Part shown: piece after piece, positions 1 to 8,396 of the stretch | Numbering within the stretch: position 1 is the first letter of the stretch | How the letters are laid out: each line of letters starts with the position of its first letter | Origin: Polyangiaceae bacterium | Lineage (GTDB): Bacteria > Myxococcota_A > Polyangia > Polyangiales > Polyangiaceae | DNA length: 57,393 nt | Assembly (NCBI GenBank): GCA_025937785.1 | Contig: JAICQQ010000030.1 | Coordinates: 1-57,393, forward strand | Direction of reading: 5' to 3' | The notes under the pieces: generated by a model | What the model was told of the DNA's origin: nothing | Database searches by the model: none | What the model saw: only the letters and a program-made list of their open reading frames with translations | Made by a program: the position numbers and the translations under genes

Positions 1-393
1 GACGAGTACGTGATCGCCGCCAAGGAACGGGACCTGGCACGCAAGCAGCAGCAAGACGTGCTGTTCACGCCGCCCATCGAAGCCTTCGCCGATGAGCTGC
101 CCCAGCTGTACTCGGTGCCCAACGTACCCAACCGGGTAGAGGACAGCATCGTGCAAACCCTCAAGCGCAGCCTGAACAACTTGAAGAGCGCCGCACGCTA
201 TACCGAACGCGATCGCGTGGTCGCGCTCTCGGGGCTGCTCACTGCACAAGTCCTCGGCGTCGCTCTGCCGCGGACCAAGAGCGGCATCACGCTCTTCGAA
301 GAGTACGACCGACTGATGCTCGAACGAGGCCGGCGCACGGAGTTCAGCAGTGCCCCGTCGAGCCGCAGCCATCGGCTCCATTCCTCTGGCTAA
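1..393 (+). CDS. C-terminal part of an unrecognised protein (5' end outside window)
   Basis: The reading frame is open from the first base of the window (Asp-Glu-Tyr-Val...) to a TAA at 391-393, so the start lies upstream. The visible 130 residues are mostly charged and look helical, with a stretch of basic and polar residues and no membrane segment or signal peptide. I recognise no family. The last 20 residues are rich in Ser and Arg and look poorly conserved. The gene converges on rlpA with 9 bp between the two stop codons, and a small perfect inverted repeat covers both stops. Coding is supported by the length of the open frame and a normal-looking amino-acid composition; the function is unknown. 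Confidence 0.6.
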   Translation, partial: DEYVIAAKERDLARKQQQDVLFTPPIEAFADELPQLYSVPNVPNRVEDSIVQTLKRSLNNLKSAARYTERDRVVALSGLLTAQVLGVALPRTKSGITLFEEYDRLMLERGRRTEFSSAPSSRSHRLHSSG

Positions 394-405
394 CGCTTCG
401 CGTTA
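391..405. terminator. Small hairpin covering both convergent stop codons
   Basis: Perfect inverted repeat TAACGC-TTC-GCGTTA. The left arm begins with the TAA stop of the unknown plus-strand gene (391-393) and the right arm ends with the complement of the TAA stop of rlpA (403-405). There is no T-run on either side, so it is at best a weak or factor-assisted terminator. The symmetry is seen directly; the terminator role is inferred. Confidence 0.35.
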
Positions 406-960
406 CTTCGGCGGCAATTCCAGAATCTCCACGCGCACGGGGACGACACCCGCACGGAGCATCTCGAGCTCCGTCGCCGCTGCGCGCGACAAGTCGATCA
501 CTCGCTTCGCATTACCGAACGGTCCGCGGTCGTTGATCTTCACATACGTCTCGCGGCCCGTGTCCGTTCGCACCACCCTCACGATGGTACCAAAAGGTAA
601 GCTGCGGTGCGCAGCGGTGAAATCATCGGGATGATACATCTCGCCGCTCGCCGTCTTGTTCCCGGCGAGCTTGTCGGAGTAGTAAGTGGCGTCGCCGCTG
701 AAGCGGTCCAGCACGGCCCGCTTACCGTGACTCCAGATCCAACGTGACTTGGACTCACCACGGGCACCGGTCTTGGGACTCCGTTCCTCGCCGCCCGCTA
801 CCACCCCTGGGTACTCCGGGGGCTCCTCCTCGGGCCATGCGGGGGGCTCCACGGTGCTCTCGGAACCGGAATGGCAGCCAGCCAGGCCCAACACCAGCGC
901 CGCAACAACGGCGGGGCTGCTCGAACGTCCGGCACCATGGGTCAACCAGCTCTTGCTCAT
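403..960 (-). CDS. rlpA: RlpA-like septal lytic transglycosylase lipoprotein
   Basis: A 185-residue lipoprotein with a double-psi beta-barrel RlpA domain. The start at 960 gives MSKSW followed by a hydrophobic stretch and lipobox LAGC; the frame is open further upstream to 1101, but that would bury the signal peptide. After an acidic/Pro linker the C-terminal domain carries the family hallmarks: [15 protein letters not shown], the [11 protein letters not shown] block, NDRGPF and VIDLS. RlpA proteins bind or cleave glycan strands stripped of stem peptides at the septum; whether this one is catalytic cannot be told. No SPOR domain is present, as in many short RlpA proteins. It is divergent from the MscS gene (45 bp gap) and convergent with the preceding gene. 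Confidence 0.9.
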   Translation of the reverse strand: MSKSWLTHGAGRSSSPAVVAALVLGLAGCHSGSESTVEPPAWPEEEPPEYPGVVAGGEERSPKTGARGESKSRWIWSHGKRAVLDRFSGDATYYSDKLAGNKTASGEMYHPDDFTAAHRSLPFGTIVRVVRTDTGRETYVKINDRGPFGNAKRVIDLSRAAATELEMLRAGVVPVRVEILELPPK

Positions 961-1005
961 GCCCCTTTGTTCGTCGAAACTCGGGCTTTGCGCAAAGATT
1001 TTGTA

Positions 1006-2601
1006 GTGAACGCCGATCTCACCGCCAGTGTCAACGCCCAGACCCCCAGTGCTGGGCCCGCCGGCTTCGTCGACAAGATCTTCGAAGCTGCGAGCGAGCA
1101 AGGTTCCCTGGGCGGAGCGGCCGTCGGCGCGATCATCGCCGTCGCGCTGGTGATCGCTGCGCGCTTGCTGCTGCCTGCGGAGGAACGGCGGTTGGTGCGC
1201 CTTCCGCTGTTCTTCCTGGTGCTGTTCGGCGTCGCCTGGACTGGGTCCCTGTTCGCCCCCCCGGAATCCACCGGCGGACGGCTCACCCGGCTCTGCGAGC
1301 TATTCATGCTGCTCGCCTCGATCGGCAACAGCGTGTTCCTGATCGTGATCCGCGCGGTCCTGGCCAAGCGCCTGGGTTTCCCCGTGCCGAGGATCGTCCA
1401 GGATATCATCCAGATCGGCGTCTACATCGCCGTCGCGCTGGTCACCCTACGGGCAGCGGGCGTGGAACCCAGCTCGCTCTTGGCCACCTCGGCGCTGCTG
1501 ACCGCCGTGATCGGTCTGTCGTTGCAAGACACGCTCGGCAATATGTTCGCTGGACTCGCGATCCAGGCAGAACGCCCGTTCGAGGTCGGAGACTGGATCC
1601 AGTACGACGCGACGCAGGAAAACGTCGGCGAAGTCACGGAAATCAACTGGCGCGCCACCAAGCTCATCACTCAAGACCGCGTGGTCATCACGGTTCCCAA
1701 CGGCGCGTTGGCCAAATCGTCGATCCGCAATTTTTCACGACCCGAACGTATCACGCGCCGCACCACGATCATTCATGCGCCTTACGATGTCTCGCCCGAT
1801 CGCGTCCAACAAGCGCTGCTCCGGGCAGCACAAGACGCACCGGGCGTGCTCCCCGCGCCGCCGGTCACGGTCATCACCCGGGGGTTCAGCGATCGCGGCA
1901 TGGAATACGGCGTCCGGTTCTTCATCGACGACTTTCGTGATCGCGACCCGATCACCAGTGCCGTCAACGATCGCCTCTGGTATGCAATGGCGCGCCTGAA
2001 CGTGTCCATCCCCGTGCCCCGCCGCCGCATCGAGATCGAGCAGCTGTCGGACGAGACACAGATGCGCGCGACCGAACAGGCCGTCGATCGGCGGCTCCGC
2101 ACACTCGAGCAAGTAGACTTTCTGCAGGCCTTGCCACGAGAGCTCTTGGCCGAACTGGCCAGCAGCGCGGAAACGAGGGTTTACGCGCCGGGCGAATACA
2201 TCATCCATCAAGGCGACACCGGTGCCGAGATGTTCATCATCGACAGCGGCCGGGTCGGCGTCGTGCTGGAGCGTAGAGCCAACGAGCAGCACGTCGCCGA
2301 GCTCGGTCACGGGAAATGCTTCGGCGAAATGAGCGTCATGACGGGCGAACCCCGCAAGGCGAGCATTCGCGCCATCACCGAGACACGAGTGCTGGTGGTG
2401 GACAAGGGGACCTTCAAGGCACTCCTGGACAAGAACGAAGGCGTGCTGGAGGACATCAGCGAAATTTTGGCCGATCGCCATCAACAGCTGGACGAGGCTG
2501 CGATTCACGAAGTAACCGACGAGCGCAAGACGCAACCCGCGCTCCTGCTCAATCGCATCAAAAGCTTCTTCTCCGTCAATCCGACGCCGAAGACTCCCTA
2601 A
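1006..2601 (+). CDS. MscS-family mechanosensitive channel with C-terminal cyclic-nucleotide-binding domain
   Basis: About 531 residues. Four hydrophobic segments precede the MscS pore helix and beta domain ([18 protein letters not shown], then [10 protein letters not shown]). The last 140 residues form a cNMP-binding domain with the phosphate-binding cassette [15 protein letters not shown], which keeps the Glu and Arg that hold the cyclic phosphate and ribose. It is probably an inner-membrane channel gated or modulated by a cyclic nucleotide as well as membrane tension. I take the GTG at 1006 as start because the divergent rlpA begins at 960; the frame stays open to 871, but those residues overlap the rlpA signal peptide. 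No clear ribosome-binding site helps decide. The MscS-cNMP fusion is a known architecture. Confidence 0.88.
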   Translation: MNADLTASVNAQTPSAGPAGFVDKIFEAASEQGSLGGAAVGAIIAVALVIAARLLLPAEERRLVRLPLFFLVLFGVAWTGSLFAPPESTGGRLTRLCELFMLLASIGNSVFLIVIRAVLAKRLGFPVPRIVQDIIQIGVYIAVALVTLRAAGVEPSSLLATSALLTAVIGLSLQDTLGNMFAGLAIQAERPFEVGDWIQYDATQENVGEVTEINWRATKLITQDRVVITVPNGALAKSSIRNFSRPERITRRTTIIHAPYDVSPDRVQQALLRAAQDAPGVLPAPPVTVITRGFSDRGMEYGVRFFIDDFRDRDPITSAVNDRLWYAMARLNVSIPVPRRRIEIEQLSDETQMRATEQAVDRRLRTLEQVDFLQALPRELLAELASSAETRVYAPGEYIIHQGDTGAEMFIIDSGRVGVVLERRANEQHVAELGHGKCFGEMSVMTGEPRKASIRAITETRVLVVDKGTFKALLDKNEGVLEDISEILADRHQQLDEAAIHEVTDERKTQPALLLNRIKSFFSVNPTPKTP

Positions 2602-2638
2602 CTTTACTTCCGAGCACCCCCCAACCAACATAGCTTCG

Positions 2639-4654
2639 ATGACTCATCGTCCCGAACTCGTAGCGCACGGCGTGCGGCTCGGCGAGCAGGTCGTGCCGCT
2701 GCTCGCGGGCAGTGTTCACTACTATCACCTGGCCGTCGAACACTGGAAACCCGCGCTGACAGCGATACGCGGGCTCGGCCTGTCATTCATCGACACCTAC
2801 GTACCGTGGAGCGTGCACGAACGCGCCGGGCAGTACGACTTCGGGAGCCAACGTTCCGAGCTCGACGTGCGTCGTTTCTTGGAGCTGGTCCGAGAGCTCG
2901 GTCTGTTCGCGATCATCAGGCCGGGGCCTCATGTCAACGCCGAGCTGACCGGCTTCGGGATCCCCGAGCGCGTGCTTTGGGACGAAGACTGCATGGCTCG
3001 TTCCGCGAGTGGTTCCCGCGTCGTCCTGCCGATTCCCCCCCTGGCGTTCCCACTGCCGAGCTACTCCAGCCCGAAATTCCAGGAAGAGACGCGGCGCTGG
3101 TACGATCGGGTTGGCAGTGAATTGGGTCACCTCTGCTACCCGCACGGCCCCATCGTCTTCGTACAAGTGGACAACGAAGCCACGCTCGGGTTTCGCGATG
3201 GGGTGTTCGACCAGGACTACCACCCCGCGCAGCTGACCGAGTATCGCGAGTTCCTCACGCGAAAATACCCCAACGTCGAGGCGCTGCGCCGGCTGTACAA
3301 GAACCCGGCGCTGGTGCTGAGCAAGTCGAACCCTCCGGAGCGCAAGCAGCTCAAGCTGGCGGGTGACCTGCCCGCAGCGCTCGACTGGGCGGAAGCACAG
3401 GAAGCAATCTTGGCGCGTGCGCTGGAACGCATGGCAGTTCCGTTGCGCGACCACTTCCCCGGTGCACTCTTGACACACAACCTCCCGCCAGGCTGGGAAG
3501 CCAGCGTGCTCGACCCCGAGCGTCTCGATCGCAGCTTCGACCTGGTCGGTGCCGACTACTACCATCGCGCCAACGCCGAACAGCGGCGCGCGATTTTCCA
3601 ACGCACCAGCGAGCTCGCGTTTCGCGCGAGAGTCCGCGACCGGCCCTGCTTCGCGGCAGAGTTGGGCGTCGGGTTTCCACCATACTTTTCGCCCCACTCG
3701 GAGGCGGACAGCCGCTTCTCGACCCTATGTGCTCTCGCCTATGGCATCCAGGGGTTCAATTTATACATGGCGGTCGAACGCAGTCGTTGGATCGGGGCCC
3801 CCATCGATCACACCGGGACGCCCCTGGCGGAAGCCGACTTTTATCGACTCCTGGTGCAGGCCCTCCGACGCACCCGACTCTTCGAGCTGGAACGGCGCTC
3901 GCGAGTCACGATCGTCGTACCGCGGAGCCTGCGCCGGCTCTCGCGTGTGCTGCATGCCTTCGATCCGCTCAGCCCCACCATGCTGAGCGCCATGACCGGC
4001 GATCAGCGCCTCGGCCCCGGCGAACAGACCCTAGGGCTTGCGAGTTCTGTGGTGCTCGATACGTTCGAGTTCATGAGCTTGCTCGAACACGAGCTCGATC
4101 GACGTCGCATTCCCTATACCATCGCGGCAGACGACCAGCTGACAGAAGCGCTCGTGCCCGGAAGTTGGACCGTGCTGCTCTGCAACTCCGCGCTTGGCTC
4201 CGATCAGATCGAGCTCGTTGAACGTGCACTAGCCGCGGGCCAGCTCGTCACACTGGGGCCTCACGCTCCTGAGCGTGACCTCGCGTTCCAACCCCTCGCC
4301 ACGCGGCCGCTGTTGCACGAGGTCTCCAGCGTACCCGCGCTCCTCGGTGTGAATCCGCACGCGATCGAATCCGCTGTAAGCGCCGCAGCTACCGCGCTCG
4401 AACTTTCGAAGTTTTCTCTCGACGACCCCGCGGTGCACGTCAGTGTGTTCGAGACACGTGGCGGCGATTCACCACGTGTGGCCTTTCTGATCAACCCAAC
4501 GCCACGGGATCTGGAGGTTTCGTGGAGTTTCGCCACGCTCGCCGAAGCGCGCGACGCGCTCACAGCTGAGCAGTTGTCAGTTGTCGCTGGAACGCTCAGG
4601 GTCCCGATTCCGTGCCGGAGCGTTCGAATGCTGGAGCTAGGCACCGTTTCATAG
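2639..4654 (+). CDS. Clan GH-A glycoside hydrolase, beta-galactosidase-like (GH35/GH42)
   Basis: A 671-residue protein. The N-terminus GSVHYYHLAVEHWKPAL and the RPGPHVNAE block match the GH35 beta-galactosidase barrel. The likely acid/base is Glu180 in QVDNEATLGF and the likely nucleophile Glu341 in FAAELGVGF. Their 161-residue separation is closer to GH42 than to the roughly 80 of classical GH35, because of a helical insert (YREFLTRKYPNVEALRRLY) of GH42 type. No signal peptide is visible, so the enzyme may be cytoplasmic. The C-terminal 230 residues form a trimerisation-like/beta region. It lies 37 bp downstream of the MscS gene and 35 bp upstream of the YciO-like gene on the same strand. 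Substrate is not predictable beyond a beta-galactoside-type sugar. Confidence 0.85.
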   Translation: MTHRPELVAHGVRLGEQVVPLLAGSVHYYHLAVEHWKPALTAIRGLGLSFIDTYVPWSVHERAGQYDFGSQRSELDVRRFLELVRELGLFAIIRPGPHVNAELTGFGIPERVLWDEDCMARSASGSRVVLPIPPLAFPLPSYSSPKFQEETRRWYDRVGSELGHLCYPHGPIVFVQVDNEATLGFRDGVFDQDYHPAQLTEYREFLTRKYPNVEALRRLYKNPALVLSKSNPPERKQLKLAGDLPAALDWAEAQEAILARALERMAVPLRDHFPGALLTHNLPPGWEASVLDPERLDRSFDLVGADYYHRANAEQRRAIFQRTSELAFRARVRDRPCFAAELGVGFPPYFSPHSEADSRFSTLCALAYGIQGFNLYMAVERSRWIGAPIDHTGTPLAEADFYRLLVQALRRTRLFELERRSRVTIVVPRSLRRLSRVLHAFDPLSPTMLSAMTGDQRLGPGEQTLGLASSVVLDTFEFMSLLEHELDRRRIPYTIAADDQLTEALVPGSWTVLLCNSALGSDQIELVERALAAGQLVTLGPHAPERDLAFQPLATRPLLHEVSSVPALLGVNPHAIESAVSAAATALELSKFSLDDPAVHVSVFETRGGDSPRVAFLINPTPRDLEVSWSFATLAEARDALTAEQLSVVAGTLRVPIPCRSVRMLELGTVS

Positions 4655-4689
4655 TAGAGCCTCGCGACCTTTAGACCCGCGAGACCTCG

Positions 4690-5298
4690 ATGCTACTCGA
4701 AATCAACCCCGTCACTCCCGAACCGCGCAAGATCCGGCGCGCGGTGGATGCGCTCGAGGCGGGGGAAGTCATCGCATACCCCACGGACACCTGCTACGGC
4801 ATTGGTTGCGATCTGTTCAACAAGCGCGCAGTGGAAAAGCTATACCGAATCAAGGGTATGGCCAGCTCACATAAGCTTTCGTTCGTCTGCCACGATTTGA
4901 GCCACGCCTCCCGCTACGCGGTGATGCACGACCACATCTACGAGACATTGAAACAGTATTTGCCGGGGCCCTATTGCTTCATCCTCGAGGCCACGCGCGA
5001 GGTTCCCAAGATCGTGCACTTTGCGCGCAAAACGGTGGGTGTGCGCATCGTCGACCACCCTGTGACGCAGGCGCTGACTCGGGAGCTCGGCCGTCCGATC
5101 ATTTCGAGCACCGCCTCACGCCACGGCGAATCACCCGATCCCGATCCGAAGGAGATCGACCTCGAGTTCAAAGGTTTGGCCCTGGTGCTCGATGCGGGCC
5201 CAGGCGGCACGGTACCCACCAGCATCGTCGACCTCACCAAGACACCTGCAGAAGTTTTGCGCGTGGGCGCTGGCGACGTCACCCCGTTTCAGGAGTGA
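4690..5298 (+). CDS. YciO-like Sua5/YrdC-domain protein
   Basis: A 202-residue single-domain protein of the YrdC fold. Motifs are AYPTDTCYGIGCDLFNK near residue 36, RIKGM, a GPYCFILEATREVPK block and RKTVGVRI. The C-terminus VLRVGAGDVTPF matches E. coli YciO more closely than TsaC. Members bind ATP and threonine or carbonate; TsaC makes threonylcarbamoyl-AMP for tRNA t6A, while YciO has weak or uncertain activity. There is no C-terminal Sua5 domain. ATG start at 4690 follows a GAGACC-type site. Gene order suggests it may be read from the same transcript as the glycosidase, although no functional link is evident. Confidence 0.85.
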   Translation: MLLEINPVTPEPRKIRRAVDALEAGEVIAYPTDTCYGIGCDLFNKRAVEKLYRIKGMASSHKLSFVCHDLSHASRYAVMHDHIYETLKQYLPGPYCFILEATREVPKIVHFARKTVGVRIVDHPVTQALTRELGRPIISSTASRHGESPDPDPKEIDLEFKGLALVLDAGPGGTVPTSIVDLTKTPAEVLRVGAGDVTPFQE

Positions 5299-5472
5299 CT
5301 TTCCGGCGAAAGTCGCCCGAACCGAGTAGACAGTGAGCAGCGGAGTTCGCGCTGGCCGGCTGTCGATACACGCGATCGCGCGGCGCAGCCCAGAGTCTTG
5401 CGATTCACCCGATTTCGCGTCGGCTGAGGCGCGATTGTTGATTTGGATGGCAAGCCGGACTATGTAGGTCGC

Positions 5473-5778
5473 ATGACTTTCGTCGTCACTGACAATTGCA
5501 AGGGCTGCCGTTTCACAGACTGCGTCGCCGTCTGCCCCGTCGAGTGTTTCCACGGGGATGACGAGATGCTCTACATCGATCCCGAAGAATGCATCGACTG
5601 TGGTGCGTGTGTGCCCGAGTGTCCCGTTGAAGCAATCTACGACGAGGCTCAGCTGCCCGACGACAAGTCGCAGTGGTTGCAGATCAACGCCGACCGCGCG
5701 AAAGATCTCCCCGTCGTGGCCGAAAAGGGCGATCCCCTGCCGGGCGCCGACGAGCGCAAAGAAGAGCTCGGGTTCTGA
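5473..5778 (+). CDS. fdxA: Ferredoxin FdxA, 7Fe-8S type
   Basis: A 101-residue ferredoxin. The first cluster region has Cys9, Cys12, Cys17, Cys21 and Cys25 in the pattern typical of FdxA, in which one Cys is not a ligand of the [3Fe-4S] cluster. The second region CIDCGACVPECP holds the [4Fe-4S] ligands. The tail of about 45 residues matches the long C-terminal extension of this family. The ATG at 5473 starts the conserved MTFVVTDNCKGC; a TTG 30 bp upstream would add a poorly conserved leader. The partner enzyme is not in the window. The gene converges on a lipoprotein gene across a long hairpin. Confidence 0.95.
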   Translation: MTFVVTDNCKGCRFTDCVAVCPVECFHGDDEMLYIDPEECIDCGACVPECPVEAIYDEAQLPDDKSQWLQINADRAKDLPVVAEKGDPLPGADERKEELGF

Positions 5779-5784
5779 TGGCGC

Positions 5785-5833
5785 GACGAGCTGACGGGCT
5801 TACGGAGCTACGAGCTCCGAGCCCGTCCTCGTC
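5785..5833. terminator. Long imperfect hairpin between convergent genes
   Basis: Nested complementary arms pair over almost 50 bp: GACGAG/CTCGTC outside, ACGGGCT/AGCCCGT in the middle and CGGAGCT/AGCTCCG inside, with an ACG loop and small internal bulges. It sits directly between the fdxA stop (5778) and the stop of the minus-strand lipoprotein gene (5848), where a bidirectional terminator is expected. No T-run follows on either strand. Confidence 0.6.
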
Positions 5834-5847
5834 GTGACCCGTGGAAA

Positions 5848-7056
5848 CTAAGGGGCTGCAGGCGCGGGCCCTGGCGCTGGGGAGGCTGGCGCCGGGGGTG
5901 CTGTCGGTCGCGCGGCTGCGGGAGCAGCAGCGCCTGCTGCCGCGGGTGCCACCGATACGGTCTTGCCGGCGGGGTCTTCGAGGTCGGCGAAGTTCACCCG
6001 AGCCTGGCCCTGCACCACTACGCTGCCTTGTTCGGCGGGCTTGTCTTTGTTGGTGACGCCGGCGATGACGTTCAGCTTGAGCAACGCCTTGAATGGAAAC
6101 GGTTGGCCATGGGCGAGCATCGCCGTACCGTCCGCCGCGGACTGAAACTCGACGAGCGTCCAATTACCGGGCACCAGCGAGAAGTCGGCGCTCGCCGCGT
6201 AGCGCTTGGTTTCGAGCGTGAACGTCATCTGAGTGGGTTCCGCACGCTCCACGCGAATCAGCCGATAGGTCACGGTGTCGAGCCCCATCACGCGTTCACG
6301 CGTCGTCGCCATCCAGAATGCCCCGGTGCCTACTGGCTGATCGGGCATGGGCAGTGTCAGCGTCGCCAGCGCGTCGCCCAGAGCGTTGAAGACGTTCGTG
6401 AGCTCGCTGCCCGCCGCCTGCTTCGTCAGCATGGGCGTGAAGTTGCTGCCGGCACCGTTTGCGGCGAGTTCGTACTCGATGCGGCTCCCCTTCAGCTTCT
6501 TCAGCTCGTCGGTCACCGCTGCCGGGAGATCCACGGCACCCACGCTCGCTGCTTCGACCGTCGCCACCACGTGCGTCAACGCCGTAGCGGCCGCACCGGG
6601 CTCTGCAACCGGTGGTTTGCCCTCGAAGGACAGCGAGAAATCGACGGGTAGCGCTCCTTGCCGCGGATCGGTTTGTACCGCCATCTGGATCGTTCCCTTC
6701 ATTTTGTCGCGCGGCTTGAGGGTAGCTCCGGACAATGTATAACGCGGCGCCTCGCCCTGGCCGCCCAGCGTGATCTTCGGAGGAGCTCCGACCGGCATCT
6801 CTTTGTCAGCTCCGCCTGGGCCGAAGATCCCATTAGGAGGCGGTCCAGAAGCTGCGTCGGCTTGAGTGGGGGCCTTCCCCTTGGCCGCCTCGACTGCCTT
6901 GGCCAAGCTCGGATCGATTTGGGCGGTCTTATCGACCGCACCCGCGTCCTGTTGCTGTTCTGTCGGGGCTTGTTCGGGCTCTTTCTGACAAGCAGGCACA
7001 GATGCAAGGAGACCGAGCGTGAGCCACCACCGGGCGATTGTTTCGTGTCGCTGCAT
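5848..7056 (-). CDS. Large secreted lipoprotein of unknown function
   Basis: A 402-residue predicted lipoprotein. The N-terminus has basic residues, a hydrophobic run and a possible lipobox (VPAC) near residue 23, followed by a Gln/Glu/Asp linker. The middle 250 residues are rich in beta-forming segments with repeated phrases about Thr/Gly and read as one or two extracellular beta domains. The last 40 residues are an Ala/Pro tail (APAAAGAAAPAAARP). No enzyme motif is visible and I do not recognise the family. The start at 7056 is an ATG preceded by a divergent intergenic region of 277 bp up to the PDZ gene. Confidence 0.75.
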   Translation of the reverse strand: MQRHETIARWWLTLGLLASVPACQKEPEQAPTEQQQDAGAVDKTAQIDPSLAKAVEAAKGKAPTQADAASGPPPNGIFGPGGADKEMPVGAPPKITLGGQGEAPRYTLSGATLKPRDKMKGTIQMAVQTDPRQGALPVDFSLSFEGKPPVAEPGAAATALTHVVATVEAASVGAVDLPAAVTDELKKLKGSRIEYELAANGAGSNFTPMLTKQAAGSELTNVFNALGDALATLTLPMPDQPVGTGAFWMATTRERVMGLDTVTYRLIRVERAEPTQMTFTLETKRYAASADFSLVPGNWTLVEFQSAADGTAMLAHGQPFPFKALLKLNVIAGVTNKDKPAEQGSVVVQGQARVNFADLEDPAGKTVSVAPAAAGAAAPAAARPTAPPAPASPAPGPAPAAP

Positions 7057-7333
7057 GTTGGACCCGATCTACCCAAGTAATGCCGGTTGTCTAGCGTGCG
7101 GCAGCCCGCGCCTGGAGAGAGAGCGTTTTGGGCGGAGATCCCGGCGTGCGCATTTCAGCCCACGGGCCGCAGGGGTGCTCGAGAGCGAGGTACGTCCCAG
7201 TTCGGTGCACGTACTCGGCTCAGTTCGGGACGAGCCATCGTGGTCGCGGGTTGCGATCGCGACGCCACACCAATGCTCTCCAGCAGTTATCAAGCCAGCG
7301 CCGCTTGGAACACCGCTTGCACTGAGCTCGAGC

Positions 7334-7666
7334 ATGCTCTCTCCCAGGAGCCTCGAAAGGCTCGCTGAAATCTACGAAGGTATCCCGATCCTCGGAAGCT
7401 TGCCAGGCACGCCCGCGGCCAGTCATGGACTGCGCTACGGCGACATTCTGATCAAGGTGAACGACATCCGCACCGCGAAGGTGACCGACTTCTTCCGCGC
7501 ACGCGCCCTCGACGGGGAACACATGCGGGTCGAGTTCGTGCGTGACGGAACTCACATCACGCTGACGTTGCCGTTGGCAACCGGACGACGGCCGCGGCTC
7601 GAAGACATCAAGAGCTATCTGCAACCGTTACGACGCGAGCGCTCGGAGGATCCTACCCTGTCGTAA
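7334..7666 (+). CDS. Small single PDZ-domain protein
   Basis: About 110 residues, almost entirely a PDZ fold. The carboxylate-binding region is IPILGSLPGTPAA, followed by HGLRYGDILIKVNDIRT and the closing strands HMRVEFVRDGTHITLTLPL. No signal peptide, protease domain or membrane segment is attached, so it is probably cytoplasmic and may act as an adaptor. The frame is open back to 7019, but the upstream codons overlap the start of the divergent lipoprotein gene and read as low-quality Arg/Ser sequence, so I chose the ATG at 7334, where the domain begins. It converges on the HAD gene with 3 bp between stops. Confidence 0.75.
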   Translation: MLSPRSLERLAEIYEGIPILGSLPGTPAASHGLRYGDILIKVNDIRTAKVTDFFRARALDGEHMRVEFVRDGTHITLTLPLATGRRPRLEDIKSYLQPLRRERSEDPTLS

Positions 7667-7669
7667 GCG

Positions 7670-8335
7670 CTAACGATCCAGGAGCGCCAAACCGTGGGCC
7701 TGCAGGTGCGCCCGTAGCTGGCTCGACGTGTCCCCGAGCGGATCGATGATTTCCGCGCGCCAGCCCTGGCTGCGCGCGGCGATGACGTTTGGCTCGCCGT
7801 CATCGAAGAACAGGATGTCAGCCGGTTCAGCCCCGAGTTCCCGCTGAAAATCCAGGAAAATCTTGGCGTCTGGCTTGCTGGCACCCATCAAATGCGACGC
7901 GAAACGGCGTCCGAGGGCCATCACCGACGGAAAGCGTGCAGCGCCCCCCGACGGCACCAGGACGTCCCAGTGTCGCTGGTTCGTGTTCGAGAGGCACGCT
8001 GTCGTGACGCCGGGCAGCTCCCCGAGCTCGGCAACGAGCTCGCCGATACCCGAATATTCGTCGAGCAGCCAAGCGTCGTGAATGCTCTCGATTTCGTCGA
8101 GTGTGTAGTGCCGCTCGAGCGCGCCCAGCAGGCCCTGGTAATATGCGTCCGTACTGAGCTCACCGTTCTGGTAAGCCCGCATCACTACCGCACGGGCGGC
8201 GATGGCCTGCTCGCCCGTGAGCCACTCCCGCGCGTGCACGGGAACGCCGGCTTTCTCGCATGCCTCCGCCCAGCTGCGACAGATACGCACGAGCACTCCG
8301 CCGATATCGAAACAAATGACGCTTGGCGCGGACAT
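7670..8335 (-). CDS. HAD-superfamily hydrolase (YihX-like)
   Basis: 221 residues with the four HAD motifs. Motif I is CFDIGGVLV, motif II is CLSNTN, motif III the Lys in GASKPDAKIF, and motif IV ILFFDDGEPN. In motif I the second Asp of the DxD pair is Gly, as in the YihX and epoxide-hydrolase-like branch (FDIGGVL). A helical cap sits between motifs I and II. Such enzymes are usually phosphatases of sugar phosphates or similar small molecules; the substrate cannot be read. The ATG at 8335 starts the conserved N-terminal strand. Confidence 0.88.
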   Translation of the reverse strand: MSAPSVICFDIGGVLVRICRSWAEACEKAGVPVHAREWLTGEQAIAARAVVMRAYQNGELSTDAYYQGLLGALERHYTLDEIESIHDAWLLDEYSGIGELVAELGELPGVTTACLSNTNQRHWDVLVPSGGAARFPSVMALGRRFASHLMGASKPDAKIFLDFQRELGAEPADILFFDDGEPNVIAARSQGWRAEIIDPLGDTSSQLRAHLQAHGLALLDR

Positions 8336-8396
8336 GCCGCGAGGCTAATCCAGCGCACCGCTGCCCGCAATTGCTGCACCGGGCCCCGCGCGCGAG

